A DNA stretch of 64,000 bases, taken from Thiodiazotropha sp040506775 (GTDB lineage: Bacteria; Pseudomonadota; Gammaproteobacteria; Chromatiales; Chromatiaceae). Within the stretch, counting starts at the first letter, position 1; the number at the start of each line of letters is the position of its first letter. The notes beneath the pieces were generated by a model that was not told where the DNA came from, ran no database searches, and worked only from the letters and a program-made list of their open reading frames with translations. The position numbers were made by a program, and so were the translations under genes. The stretch is taken from contig JBEVWC010000007.1 in the NCBI GenBank assembly GCA_040506775.1, positions 124,001 to 188,000 of the forward strand. The letters are read 5' to 3'. Shown piece by piece: positions 33,551 through 43,013 of this stretch.

Positions 33551-34144
33551 ATGAGAACTTTTCATGTGTTGATGGTATTGATGCTGTTGCCCATGGTGCT
33601 TTCAGCGGGGGATGTGAGAGTGCGTCCTGCGCAATGGGCCCAGCCCATGCTCGGAACAGAACTCGATAATTTCTATCAGCTCGATGCCGAAGTCTATCGA
33701 TCCAAACAACCGGACGACGAAGAGATGCGGATGTTGGCTTCGATGGGCATCCGAACCATCCTCAATCTTCGTGAGTACCATAGTGACGATGACGAGGCGA
33801 AGAACAGTGGGATTGCGCTGATCCGGATTCCGGTGGCGGCAGGCGAGGTGAACGATGAGTTCGTGGTTCGGGCTCTGCGCGCCATTCACCGGGCGGATAA
33901 ACCGATTCTGATTCATTGCTGGCATGGCAGCGATCGTACCGGTGTGGTGTCCGCGATGTACCGAATGGTTTTTCAGAATTGGCCGCGGGAACAGGCCATC
34001 GACGAGTTTATCAACGGCGGATTTGGCTACCATGCCCGCTTTTATCCTAATATCGAGCAGTATCTGAAGACAGTGGATGTCGCAGATATTCGACGTCAGG
34101 TGATGGTGGGTGATCCGTTGTCGTCAGCCAACCATCGCCGCTGA
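33551..34144 (+). CDS. Exported dual-specificity-type phosphatase
   Basis: The 197-residue protein has a signal peptide (MRTFHVLMVLMLLPMVLSAG) and a cysteine phosphatase core: ILIHCWHGSDRTGVVSAMYRM, where Cys123 and Arg129 form the HCx5R loop, and an earlier LASMGIRTILNLREYHSDD. This is the tyrosine phosphatase/DSP fold seen in periplasmic phytase-like or phosphoinositide-type enzymes; substrate unknown. AGGGA is spaced correctly for the ATG at 33551, which is preferred over 33545. Confidence 0.82.
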   Translation: MRTFHVLMVLMLLPMVLSAGDVRVRPAQWAQPMLGTELDNFYQLDAEVYRSKQPDDEEMRMLASMGIRTILNLREYHSDDDEAKNSGIALIRIPVAAGEVNDEFVVRALRAIHRADKPILIHCWHGSDRTGVVSAMYRMVFQNWPREQAIDEFINGGFGYHARFYPNIEQYLKTVDVADIRRQVMVGDPLSSANHRR

Positions 34145-34469
34145 CAGCAGGGCGATTTCCAAGGTACGCCTGATCGAGCCCTGCATATGCTGGGGAAGTG
34201 GTATCTGCGGAACAGCCCTGCAGCTGCTGATATGTGCCTTGTTGCCGCGCTCTGCGTAGTAACGCATACCAATACCACTTCAGTATTGCATCAGCATGAG
34301 AGTGCCTGCTTGACCTGGGCCTGCATTATAACGCGAAGTGTGGGAGCGAGTGGTATTCAACCCGTGTGGCCCGGATGCCGTAAAACGGCATCCGGGATCT
34401 CGCAATACCTGAACAAGGTGGAAATTACTTCAATCTTTCCGAGCAAACCGCCGCTTCACTCGTAAGAGA
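34145..34469. other. Intergenic region between convergent genes
   Basis: 325 bases between the phosphatase and the giant surface-protein gene. Apart from the strong palindrome at 34370-34396 nothing is seen. The short frames present lack support. Confidence 0.6.
34370..34396. repeat. CCCGGATGCCGT palindrome, bidirectional terminator or REP-like element
   Basis: Perfect 12-bp stem CCCGGATGCCGT (34370-34381), loop AAA, matching arm 34385-34396, flanked by GTGG and ATCTCG. It belongs to the same broad GTAGCCCGG... family as the copies near 6.4 and 8.1 kb. Placed between convergent genes it may end both transcripts. Confidence 0.6.
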
Positions 34470-37400
34470 TCATTTGCGGCTGTTCACGACCAGTATTTTG
34501 GATGGAAGCGAAGACCGCTTACTGGGAATGAAGTCATTCTGTTTGCTGGCCCGCGACGGGACCACCATTATCAATATCAGGAGCCATAACATCAGCAGGT
34601 CAACGCTGCCACCACCACCTTTGGATGAGGAACTCTCAGTGCTGTTGATTCGGCTGGCTACACCGCCCGGATCCTCTATGGCATTGTTGGCGAGGCCGTC
34701 GGCATCGTTGGGACCGCCGTCCTCAAGGGTCAGCTGCACGCACCAGTGGCCCTCGTTGAGACCCTCGATGTATGCGGGATCCCCCGGGGGTGGACAGTAG
34801 CCCGGAGCGCCGGGTGCTGATGTGAGTCCGTTGGCATCATCGACGACAAAGTTGCGCCAGCTGCCCGATTGGGCTTTACGATAGACCGCATTGGCGGGTA
34901 TGGCTGCCAGTTGGGGCACCACGATCTGCACCGACTGGCCGATCACCGGCACCTCTTCGATGACGAAATCGAAGAGACCGCCGGGGTAGCCGTATTCACT
35001 GTCGCTGTCAAAGCCGCCGAATCTTTGGACCTCCTCGATGCCGACATGGGCGCCTCCATCGTCTTGCTGCAGGGCGATACGTCCGAGCTGCAGCCGCAGG
35101 CTGGGTTCACCCTCGATCAGATAGTCGTCGTTTATCCCCCGCTGGGTCTGTAAAACATTGGCGCTTGCGATGGCGTCGAGGTAATCGGCCACGCCGTCGT
35201 TGTCGATGTCGCCGAAACCTTCGCTGGCGTCGTCCGTTCCGTCGCCGTCACTGTCCTGGGTCGAGCTGAGATCGGGGGCGGCGGCGATTACGTTGAGCGA
35301 AAGCGCCGTGGTGTCGCTGGCGCTGCCGTCACTGACGCTGAGGCGCAGGGTGTAGAGCCCCGGAGTCAATACCGACGGATCAAAGGTGTAGCGGTCGCTG
35401 ACGGTATCCTGGTCCGAGAGTGGGCTATCGGTGGCGCTCCAGTCGTAGCTGTGTTGATCACCCGGGTTGGGATCGGTGACCTGGCTGCTGATGACCACCG
35501 GGCCCTCCCCGCTGACCACTGTATGCGTCGTGCCCATGCCCTGATCGGCGCTCAGATCGACCCGCGGCGGCACATTGCCTTCCAGTAGCTGGATGGTATG
35601 GGTACTGTGAGCCCCCATCACCGCGTTGCTGGGTGTTTCCATGGCGATGACGATCTGTTCCGCGCCTTCGCCCGGCCCATCATCGAGTGTGGTGAATTCA
35701 AGCCGGGTTTCGAGTCCGCTGGCGATGGTGGCGACGCCGTCGGTCAGGTCGTGATCGCTGCCGTCAACCGCCGCCGATCCGGCCAGTACATAGGGTACGG
35801 TTACCGGGTAGCTGACTGCGGAACCATTGAGAATTACACGGACACTCACCCCGGCGCCTTCGGTCGTCGTCTGATCCTTGCCGAAGGAGACCAGCGGAAT
35901 CACGTTCACGGTCTGGATCGCGCTGCCTGTGTTCCCCGCGGCATCGGTGGCGCGCCAGGTTATCCGGTGGCTGCCGGGACGGTAGTATTCGACCCCGTCC
36001 GAACTGGGGGTCAGCGCGCCGTCCAGGACGTCAAAGGCGCTCGCCGTTCCCAGACTCACCGGCGTGAAGAGCCCGACCGCATCGAGGGTGATGTCGTCCG
36101 GAGGCGTCACCACGGGTGGGTTGTCGTCAAGGTTGGGATCCAGGGAAGCCCGATACTCGTCGAGATTGCTGATGCCGTCCCCGTCCAGATCGCCGCCGGC
36201 ATCGCTTGGGTCAAAGGGATCGAGGCCGTGGGCCAGTTCCCAGTCGTTGGGCAGACCGTCCCCGTCGATATCGAGGTTCTCCGTCACGGTCAGATCGAAG
36301 CTGAGCGATGCGGACGCGGAGCCGTCGCTGACGCTGATGACGATTCCCGTGGTGGTGCCAGCATCGTTGTTGGTCGGGGTACCGGACAATTCGCCGGTTG
36401 CGGTATCGAAACGGGTCCAGGCGGGCCTGTTGACGATGCTGAAGGTCAAGGGATCGTTATCGCTGTCGGTGGCGGTGGGGACGAAACGGTAAGCCGTGTG
36501 ACCGCTGATGAGGGTAGAGGGTGTGCCGCTGATCACCGGGGGCTGATTGCCCGGGGTGCCCTGGGTAACGGTCAGGCTGAAGGCCGGCAGCGTGCTGCTC
36601 AGACTGCCGTCGCTGACGGTGATGACCATTCCGTTGGTGGTCGATCCTACGTCCCCCTCGGCGGGCGTACCCGAGAGTCTGCCGGTAGTCGTGCTGAAGC
36701 TCGCCCAGCCCGGTTGGGTGTTGATGGCATAGGTCAGCGTGGTACCGGCATCCGGATCCGACGCGCTCGGTATGAAACTGTATGGCACGCCGCTGCTGGC
36801 GGTAGCCGGTGGCGTTCCGGAGATGGTCGGCGCCTCGTTGACGCCGGTCACGGTGACGGCGATGGCCTGGGTATCGCTGAGGTTGCCGGTACCGCTGTCG
36901 GTGGCGCGGATCTGTACGTCATAGACGTTGTCGGCGCCGCTGTCGGCGGGGGTTTCATAATCGGGTGCGCTGTTGAAGGTCAAAGCGCCGCTGACGCTGT
37001 TGATTGTGAAGCGTGCGGCATCCGCACCGCCGGATATGGAGAAGCTCAGGGTGTCGCCACTGTCCACATCGGTGGCGGTGACGGTGGCCACGGCGGTGGT
37101 GTTCTCGTTGATCGATATGGATGCAGTTGCGCCACCACCGTTGCTGGTGATGACCGGTGCCTCGTTGGCATTGGTCACGGTGACCGCGATGGCCTGTACA
37201 TCAGTGAGGTTGCCGGCGCCGTTGTCGGTAACCGTGACCTGTACGTCATACACATTGTTGGCGCCGCTGTCGGTGGGCGATTCGAAGTTGGGCGCACTGG
37301 CAAAGACCAGCACGCCGGTAGTGCTGTTGATGGAAAAGAGCGCCTGATCAGCGCCACCGCTGATGGAGTAGGTCAGGGTGTCGGCTGTATCGGGGTCGGT

Positions 37401-39926
37401 GGCGGTGACGGTAGTGACGGCGGTCTGGTTTTCCGCCGCGTTGATCGAAGCGGTTGCGCCGCCGCCGTTACTGGTAATGACCGGACTGTCGTTGACATTG
37501 TTAACCGTGACCGCAATGGCCTGGGTGTCGGTGAGGTTGCCGGCGCCGTTGTCGGTGACACTGACCTGCACGTCGTAGACATTGTTGGCGCCGCTGTCGG
37601 TGGGCGATTCGTAATCGGGCGCACTGCTGAAGGTTAAAACGCCGCTGGCGCTGTTGATCGAGAAGTGAGCAGCGTCGGCACCGCCGGAGATGGAAAAGCT
37701 CAGGGTGTCGCCGCTGTCCACATCGGTGGCGGTGACAGTGGCCACGGCGGTGGTGTTCTCGTTGATCGAGGTGGATGCAGTTGCGCCACCACCGTTGCTG
37801 GTGATGACCGGTGCCTCATTGGCATTGGTCACGGTGACCACGATGGCCTGTACATCAGTGAGGTTGCCGGCGCCGTTGTCGGTAACCGTGACCTGTACGT
37901 CATACACATTATTGGTGCCGCTGTCGGTGGGCGATTCGAAGTTGGGCGGGCTGCTGAAGGTCAAAACGCCGCTGCTGCTGTTGATTGAAAAACGTGCGGA
38001 ATCGGCACCGCCCGTGATGGAGAAACTCAGAGTGTCCCCGCTGTCCTGATCCGCGGCCATGACCGTGGTGACGGCGGTCTGATTCTCCGCGGCATTGACC
38101 GAGGCGGTGGCCCCCCCGCCGTTACTGGTGATGATGGGGTTTTCGTTGACGTTGCCGATGCTAACGGACAGGTCCTGGCTGTCATGGGCGCTGTGAGCGT
38201 CGGTTACGGTTACCTGTACGTTGTACACGTTGTCACTGCCATTGTCCGCGGGCGCTTCGAAATCGGGTGTGATGCTGAAACTCAGCGCGCCGCTGCTGCT
38301 GTTGATGGAAAACAGGGCCTGATCGGCGCCTCCTGTGATGGAGTAGGTCTGGGTCTCTCCGGGATCGGCATCAGTGGCGGTGACGGTGGTGACGGCAAGG
38401 GTGTTTTCATTGATGGTTGTGGACGCAGTGGTGCCGCTCCCGTTGCTGGTGATGACCGGTGCGTCGTTGATCGAGGTTGAGACCACCGTGGTGGTGGTGT
38501 CGGTGTCATTGATGGTTCCATCGTTGACCGTGATTGTGAACGTGGTGGTCTCGGTGGAACCGGGGGTGACCCGGTCGTCGCTCGGATCAAAGGTCAATTG
38601 CCGGATCGCGGCCTGGGCGTTGGCCGGAGTGGTCGACGCCAGTGTATAGGGGCCGCTGCCGGTGAATCCCGAAGCGGTCAGTGATGCGCTGGTGAAGAGG
38701 CCTTTTGCATTGACGTCCAGCGCGACGGTGGTAGTGACATTATCCCCATCGGCATCGCTGATTGTGACGCCGCTGAAGGGGCTCAGGGTGGCGTTGTCGT
38801 TGACCGCCTGTCCGGCGGAGGTTCCGCCGATGCTCGGAGCGGTGTTGACGGTGGTGAAAATGAAAGTGTCGAACAGGGTGTCGTTGAAGATTCCGTCATC
38901 ACCGTTTTCCGTAACGGTGAAGCTGGTAATGCCATTCCAGTTGACGTTGATGTCGGCGCCCGCTGTTGAGGAGGTCACATTGACGGCACTGTTTCCGGTC
39001 CCTCCCACCGGCGTGAATGTGTAGTTCATTACAGCCGACTGGCAGGCAAAGCGGAAGGTCGAGAGGTTGACCGGACTGCTGAAACTGAAAGTCGTCAGGT
39101 TGGTGGTCTGCAGGCCTCCCACGAGGACGGTGCCGGATGAGCCGGCGAAACCGCCACCGTCTCCCAGCCAGAAGGTCGAGTAGGGATCGGTCACGGTCAG
39201 GGTAACGCCGCTGACGGTGGTCGTCACCGTAGTGGTCCCGGTGCCCGTCGCCCCTTCGAAGTCGTAGGTCGCCAACAGATGCGGATAGCGGGTGCTATGG
39301 GGGGTGAGAAGAGGCATCGAATCGATCTGTCCGTAGCGGCGCTCAAGTACCCAGTCGCCGCCGAGTCTTGCGAGGCCGGTATCGTTGTCGGATGCGGCGA
39401 TATCAGCGCCCGTGAGCGTCTGGAGTCGCTGCAGGAAGGTGTCGCCTCGATGACCTTCGGCAATCCGGCAGCCATAAAACAGGATGTCGCCGCCCTGTGC
39501 CAGCGTATCGCCAATGATCTTCAGATCATCGGTATGGCGGTACAGGTTTTGTTCATCAATCGTGCTACTGCCCAACCGCAGACTACCCGGTCCGCCGTGG
39601 GAGATCAGGTGTAGAGTCTTGAGATCGGTACGTCCGCGCAGGGATTCCGCCAACTGATGCAAACCGTCGATTCCGGCCTTGAGATGGATCACTTCGATGT
39701 CTGGGTCGAGATTATTGAGGAATATTTGCGGGTCGACCACCGCGCTGTCGATCACAAGTACCGATCCAGCAGACGTTTCCTGCTTGAGTATTGCGCTATT
39801 GTGAGTTATCGATATATCACTGTGCGGATGAACGGTCGTAACCTGGGCATTGCCCAGCGGTGCAAAAATGAGCATCAGCACAAGGCTGAACACAGGACTG
39901 AAACTGAACATCTCAACTCGCTGCAT
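34470..39926 (-). CDS. Giant surface protein: DUF4347, cadherin-like repeats, choice-of-anchor domain, C-terminal sorting signal
   Basis: The 1818-residue protein has a signal peptide (to about 28), a DUF4347 domain (55-200, with LHLISHGGPGSLRLG and ILFYGCRIAEG), a beta-rich region (220-480), five cadherin-like repeats (487-1029; the last four are each 109 residues), two Ig-like repeats (1030-1215), a calcium-binding segment (DIDGDGLPNDWELAHG, 1219-1265), Calx-beta-like and PKD-like parts, and a choice-of-anchor region (about 1600-1760, with YCPPPGDPAYIEGLNEGHWC). It ends in GGGGSVDLLMLWLLILIMVV plus a basic cluster, like JDVT- or GlyGly-type sorting tails, but 22 further residues follow. Probably a calcium-stiffened adhesin; function is inferred. 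Confidence 0.85.
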   Translation of the reverse strand: MQRVEMFSFSPVFSLVLMLIFAPLGNAQVTTVHPHSDISITHNSAILKQETSAGSVLVIDSAVVDPQIFLNNLDPDIEVIHLKAGIDGLHQLAESLRGRTDLKTLHLISHGGPGSLRLGSSTIDEQNLYRHTDDLKIIGDTLAQGGDILFYGCRIAEGHRGDTFLQRLQTLTGADIAASDNDTGLARLGGDWVLERRYGQIDSMPLLTPHSTRYPHLLATYDFEGATGTGTTTVTTTVSGVTLTVTDPYSTFWLGDGGGFAGSSGTVLVGGLQTTNLTTFSFSSPVNLSTFRFACQSAVMNYTFTPVGGTGNSAVNVTSSTAGADINVNWNGITSFTVTENGDDGIFNDTLFDTFIFTTVNTAPSIGGTSAGQAVNDNATLSPFSGVTISDADGDNVTTTVALDVNAKGLFTSASLTASGFTGSGPYTLASTTPANAQAAIRQLTFDPSDDRVTPGSTETTTFTITVNDGTINDTDTTTTVVSTSINDAPVITSNGSGTTASTTINENTLAVTTVTATDADPGETQTYSITGGADQALFSINSSSGALSFSITPDFEAPADNGSDNVYNVQVTVTDAHSAHDSQDLSVSIGNVNENPIITSNGGGATASVNAAENQTAVTTVMAADQDSGDTLSFSITGGADSARFSINSSSGVLTFSSPPNFESPTDSGTNNVYDVQVTVTDNGAGNLTDVQAIVVTVTNANEAPVITSNGGGATASTSINENTTAVATVTATDVDSGDTLSFSISGGADAAHFSINSASGVLTFSSAPDYESPTDSGANNVYDVQVSVTDNGAGNLTDTQAIAVTVNNVNDSPVITSNGGGATASINAAENQTAVTTVTATDPDTADTLTYSISGGADQALFSINSTTGVLVFASAPNFESPTDSGANNVYDVQVTVTDNGAGNLTDVQAIAVTVTNANEAPVITSNGGGATASISINENTTAVATVTATDVDSGDTLSFSISGGADAARFTINSVSGALTFNSAPDYETPADSGADNVYDVQIRATDSGTGNLSDTQAIAVTVTGVNEAPTISGTPPATASSGVPYSFIPSASDPDAGTTLTYAINTQPGWASFSTTTGRLSGTPAEGDVGSTTNGMVITVSDGSLSSTLPAFSLTVTQGTPGNQPPVISGTPSTLISGHTAYRFVPTATDSDNDPLTFSIVNRPAWTRFDTATGELSGTPTNNDAGTTTGIVISVSDGSASASLSFDLTVTENLDIDGDGLPNDWELAHGLDPFDPSDAGGDLDGDGISNLDEYRASLDPNLDDNPPVVTPPDDITLDAVGLFTPVSLGTASAFDVLDGALTPSSDGVEYYRPGSHRITWRATDAAGNTGSAIQTVNVIPLVSFGKDQTTTEGAGVSVRVILNGSAVSYPVTVPYVLAGSAAVDGSDHDLTDGVATIASGLETRLEFTTLDDGPGEGAEQIVIAMETPSNAVMGAHSTHTIQLLEGNVPPRVDLSADQGMGTTHTVVSGEGPVVISSQVTDPNPGDQHSYDWSATDSPLSDQDTVSDRYTFDPSVLTPGLYTLRLSVSDGSASDTTALSLNVIAAAPDLSSTQDSDGDGTDDASEGFGDIDNDGVADYLDAIASANVLQTQRGINDDYLIEGEPSLRLQLGRIALQQDDGGAHVGIEEVQRFGGFDSDSEYGYPGGLFDFVIEEVPVIGQSVQIVVPQLAAIPANAVYRKAQSGSWRNFVVDDANGLTSAPGAPGYCPPPGDPAYIEGLNEGHWCVQLTLEDGGPNDADGLANNAIEDPGGVASRINSTESSSSKGGGGSVDLLMLWLLILIMVVPSRASKQNDFIPSKRSSLPSKILVVNSRK
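36840..38147 (-). repeat. In-gene tandem duplication, two 654-base units
   Basis: Residues 594-1029 consist of four 109-residue repeats in the order A-B-A'-B'. DNA similarity is highest between positions 654 bases apart: for example TTGCTGGTGATGACCGGTGC occurs at 37141 and again at 37795. This indicates a recent duplication of a two-repeat unit (37494-38147 and 36840-37493). It is coding, not a CRISPR array. Confidence 0.85.
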
Positions 39927-40110
39927 AGGTAATTTCCTTATCGCTTGCCGTTCGTTTCCGACAGAGGCCGGGTGACCGCACGAGGAAACTCTGCGGATGA
40001 TTCCCGATTCCAGTAAACGCTATTTTTCGTGCATCACGACCCGCCTCCGTGAACAAAAGAGGCGATATGCGCAGTTACTCCGTGACGGGGCAAATAGTGA
40101 ACCGAGCGGC

Positions 40111-40797
40111 TCAGGGTCGCGAGGGATAGTCACCATTGTAGGCGATACAATACTTCAGGGCCTGCTGGGGCGGATAACTTGCGAAGGAGTTTCCTCCTCC
40201 GGTATTTCCGACCTGTACCGTACCGCCGCCGCTTGAAACACCGCCCAGCGCGACGCCTGTGCCTGCATCGACTTCAGGGATGAATTTCGGCGAACCACCC
40301 AGAGGATTGTTGGAGGCGATATAGTCGCCTGCGGCAGCCTGTGGTTTGGTCGCCTGATTGGTCGATGCCAGAACTGAGGACGATCCAGTGGTCGGGACGA
40401 AGGTTGCCGCATGAGAGTGAGCCGGTATCTGTTGAACCGACAGCGTTGTAAACTCAACCCCGCGCTGCATTGCGTAGGGTACCGGGTTCAGTCCGTTTCC
40501 CGTGCCTACGCCGACCGGAGTTCTGCCGCGCATGTCAGGTACTGCGAAGGTGCTGGTCCCGTTGCCTCCGTAGTAGTTCCCCAACAGGGAGAAGAGGGCT
40601 TGGTACTGACTGATCTGCAGGATCTGCCCATTCGCTTCGATGTAGGTGCCCGCCGGGCAGAAACTGGCGGCTGTGATGCATACTGAACCGATGAAGGGTT
40701 CGGAACTGCAGGCTTGTATGGGCGTGGCTGTCAGTACCCCGGCTGCGCTCAGTAAGCCGGCAATTCCCTTGGCAAGATATCCTTTGGTGAAGTTCAT
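40111..40797 (-). CDS. Secreted tail-collar-domain protein (microcystin-dependent-protein-like)
   Basis: The 228-residue protein has an N-terminal export signal (GIAGLLSAAGVLTATPIQACSS) and then the phage tail collar fold: FIGSVCITAASFCPAGTYIEANGQILQISQYQALFSLLGNYYGGNGTSTFAVPDMRGRTPVGVG, with EFTTLSVQQIPAHSHAATF and a C-terminal QALKYCIAYNG. An AGGAG site precedes the ATG at 40797. There is no prophage around it; such proteins occur in bacteria as standalone genes with unknown, perhaps surface, roles. It lies 184 bases upstream of the giant surface protein on the same strand. Confidence 0.82.
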   Translation of the reverse strand: MNFTKGYLAKGIAGLLSAAGVLTATPIQACSSEPFIGSVCITAASFCPAGTYIEANGQILQISQYQALFSLLGNYYGGNGTSTFAVPDMRGRTPVGVGTGNGLNPVPYAMQRGVEFTTLSVQQIPAHSHAATFVPTTGSSSVLASTNQATKPQAAAGDYIASNNPLGGSPKFIPEVDAGTGVALGGVSSGGGTVQVGNTGGGNSFASYPPQQALKYCIAYNGDYPSRP

Positions 40798-41192
40798 TCC
40801 ACTCACTCCTGTGTTGTTGGTGATCCATCGAGAAAATGAATTCGCCCTACAGGTATAGATGCTTTTTTCCCGCTTCGGAAGAGTCCGAGGCTGATAAGCA
40901 TTGTTATATTGAGGAATAATTAAATCGTGGTCCGGATTGCAAGGCTGGCGGCTGCTGACGCTACCGGTATTTACCGGGACGGTGTCTTTCGGTTGCTGGA
41001 AACTTCAATCAACCTGAAGCGCGATCCTATGCCCGGTTAGCATCCAAGTGTGTTCATGGCGAGATTCGTCTGGCGGCTCTTCTAATATCAACGAACAACA
41101 GTAACCCGGTGCGCGATAGGAGTTTCGCGATCATTTAAACTATGAATACCAGCCCTTGGGATTCGGTGTCTCACCAAGGGCTGGCTATCGGG
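40798..41192. other. Intergenic region upstream of the collar protein
   Basis: About 395 bases with no gene. It has an AT-rich tract at 40890-40930 likely to hold the collar gene's promoter, and the proS hairpin at its right end. Confidence 0.55.
41149..41184 (-). terminator. Hairpin downstream of proS
   Basis: CCAGCCCTTGG (41149-41159) pairs exactly with CCAAGGGCTGG (41174-41184) around a 14-base loop, eight bases after the proS stop on the minus strand. There is no clear T run. Confidence 0.55.
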
Positions 41193-42911
41193 TCATAGGA
41201 TCTGTTCACGCATCAGCGCGACGATCTCTCCGAGGGGGATGAAGCTGTTCTCGCTCTGGGTGCGGGCGCGGTATTCCACCTTGCCTTCATCCAGGGATTT
41301 TTCACCGACCACGATGCGGTGGGGGATGCCGATCAGTTCCATGTCCGCGAACATGAAACCGGGGCGTACGTCTCGGTCATCGAGGAGTACATCGATACCG
41401 GCGGCCTGCAACTCTGCGTAGAGATTTTCCACTGCCTCGCGCACCCGCTGGGACTTGTCCATCTTCATGGGGCAGAGCGCCACCTGGAAAGGGGCCAGGG
41501 CGGTAGGCCAGGTGATGCCCTTGTCATCATGATGCTGCTCGATGGCGGCAGCCACCACCCGGGTCACGCCGATTCCGTAACAGCCCATAGTCATCACCAC
41601 CGCCTTGCCGTTTTCATCGAGCACGGTGGCGTTCATGGCGTCGCTGTACTTCTTACCAAGCTGGAAGATGTGGCCCACCTCGATACCCCGGGCAATGGTC
41701 AGGTTACCCTGTCCGTCGGGACTGGGATCCCCCTCACGCACGTTACGCAGGTCCGCAATTTCGGTGGGTTCCGGCAGATCACGGCCCCAGTTGATGCCGA
41801 AGAAGTGTTGTCCGTCCTGGTTGGCGCCGGCGCTGAAGTCGCCCATTATTGCCACGCTACGGTCGACGATGCAGGGAATCGGCAGATTCACTGGACCGAG
41901 GGAACCGGGGCCGGCGCCGACTGCGGCGCGTATCTCCGCTTCGTCAGCGAACTGCAGGGGCGAGGCCAGCTGAGGCAATTTGTCCGCCTTGATCTCGTTG
42001 AGTTCGTGATCGCCCCGCACCAACAGGGCCACCAGCGGGTAATCCATCTCCTCGGCCGCCTTTACCACCAGGGTCTTGACGGTTTTCTCGATGGGTTGAT
42101 TGAACTGCTCCACCAACTCCTGGATGGTTTTGGCGTTGGGTGTATCGACCGCTTTCATCTCCAGGGTGGGTGCGGGGCGTTCAGCGGAGGGGGCTACCGC
42201 TTCGGCCAACTCCACATTGGCGGCATAATCGCTTACGGTGGAGAAAGCGATGGCGTCCTCACCCGAATCGGCGAGCACATGGAACTCATGAGAGGCGTTG
42301 CCGCCGATGCTGCCGGTGTCCGCCGCCACCGGGCGGAAATCCAGACCGCAGCGGCTGAAGATACGGGAATAGGTGGCGTGCATCACCTCATAGGTCTGCT
42401 GCAGTGAGGCCTGGTCCAGGTGGAAGGAGTAGGCGTCCTTCATGAGAAATTCACGGGCCCGCATGACGCCGAAACGGGGACGCACCTCGTCTCGGAACTT
42501 GGTCTGGATCTGGTAAAAGTTGACCGGCAGCTGTTTGTAGCTGCGCAGCTCGTTACGCGCCAGATCGGTGATGATCTCCTCATGGGTAGGGCCATAACAG
42601 AAATCCCGGTTGTGACGGTCGTGCAGGCGCAGCAGTTCGGCGCCGTACTGCTCCCAGCGGCCTGACTCCTGCCACAGCTCGGCGGGTTGAACCGTGGGCA
42701 TCAGCACCTCCAGAGCCCCGGTCCGGTCCATCTCCTCTCGGACAATGGTCTCGACCTTGCGCAGTACCCGCAGACCCAGGGGTAGCCATGTGTAGAGTCC
42801 GGCCGCCAGCTTGCGGATCAGGCCTGCGCGCAGCATCAACTGATGACTGGCGGTCTCGGCATCGGCGGGGGTTTCTTTGACGGTATGCAGGGGGAACTGG
42901 GAGGTGCGCAT
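41193..42911 (-). CDS. proS: Prolyl-tRNA synthetase
   Basis: Charges tRNA-Pro. The 572-residue protein is the bacterial type with the editing insertion. It has RKLAAGLYTWLPLGLRVLRKVETIVREEMDRTGALEV, class II motif 2 (FRDEVRPRFGVMRAREFLMKDAYSFH), the inserted YbaK-like domain about 225-405, motif 3 at MTMGCYGIGVTRVV, and the C-terminal anticodon-binding domain (ALCPMKMDKSQRV onward). Single gene with its own terminator-like hairpin. Confidence 0.96.
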   Translation of the reverse strand: MRTSQFPLHTVKETPADAETASHQLMLRAGLIRKLAAGLYTWLPLGLRVLRKVETIVREEMDRTGALEVLMPTVQPAELWQESGRWEQYGAELLRLHDRHNRDFCYGPTHEEIITDLARNELRSYKQLPVNFYQIQTKFRDEVRPRFGVMRAREFLMKDAYSFHLDQASLQQTYEVMHATYSRIFSRCGLDFRPVAADTGSIGGNASHEFHVLADSGEDAIAFSTVSDYAANVELAEAVAPSAERPAPTLEMKAVDTPNAKTIQELVEQFNQPIEKTVKTLVVKAAEEMDYPLVALLVRGDHELNEIKADKLPQLASPLQFADEAEIRAAVGAGPGSLGPVNLPIPCIVDRSVAIMGDFSAGANQDGQHFFGINWGRDLPEPTEIADLRNVREGDPSPDGQGNLTIARGIEVGHIFQLGKKYSDAMNATVLDENGKAVVMTMGCYGIGVTRVVAAAIEQHHDDKGITWPTALAPFQVALCPMKMDKSQRVREAVENLYAELQAAGIDVLLDDRDVRPGFMFADMELIGIPHRIVVGEKSLDEGKVEYRARTQSENSFIPLGEIVALMREQIL

Positions 42912-43013
42912 AAGGATCGGTTAACCTGAAAATGAAAAACCAGCATTCTATCCCGCTTCTACGAATCGGTCACGATGGATTGGATCTTCCAACCCCCAAA
43001 TGCATCGGGATAT

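Noticed and set aside
35598..37637. 679-codon open frame on the plus strand within the giant surface-protein gene
   Set aside because: It is the antisense of the repetitive, GC-rich cadherin coding region. The opposite strand gives a coherent protein with signal peptide and known domains; this frame has only Gly/Arg/Val-rich low-complexity sequence and no start site.
36840..38147. Regular repeats that might suggest a CRISPR array
   Set aside because: Units are 327 bases, keep the reading frame and encode cadherin-like domains; no short repeats with unique spacers.
40111..40797. Tail-collar gene as evidence of a prophage
   Set aside because: No integrase, capsid, terminase or lysis gene nearby; neighbours are a surface protein and proS.
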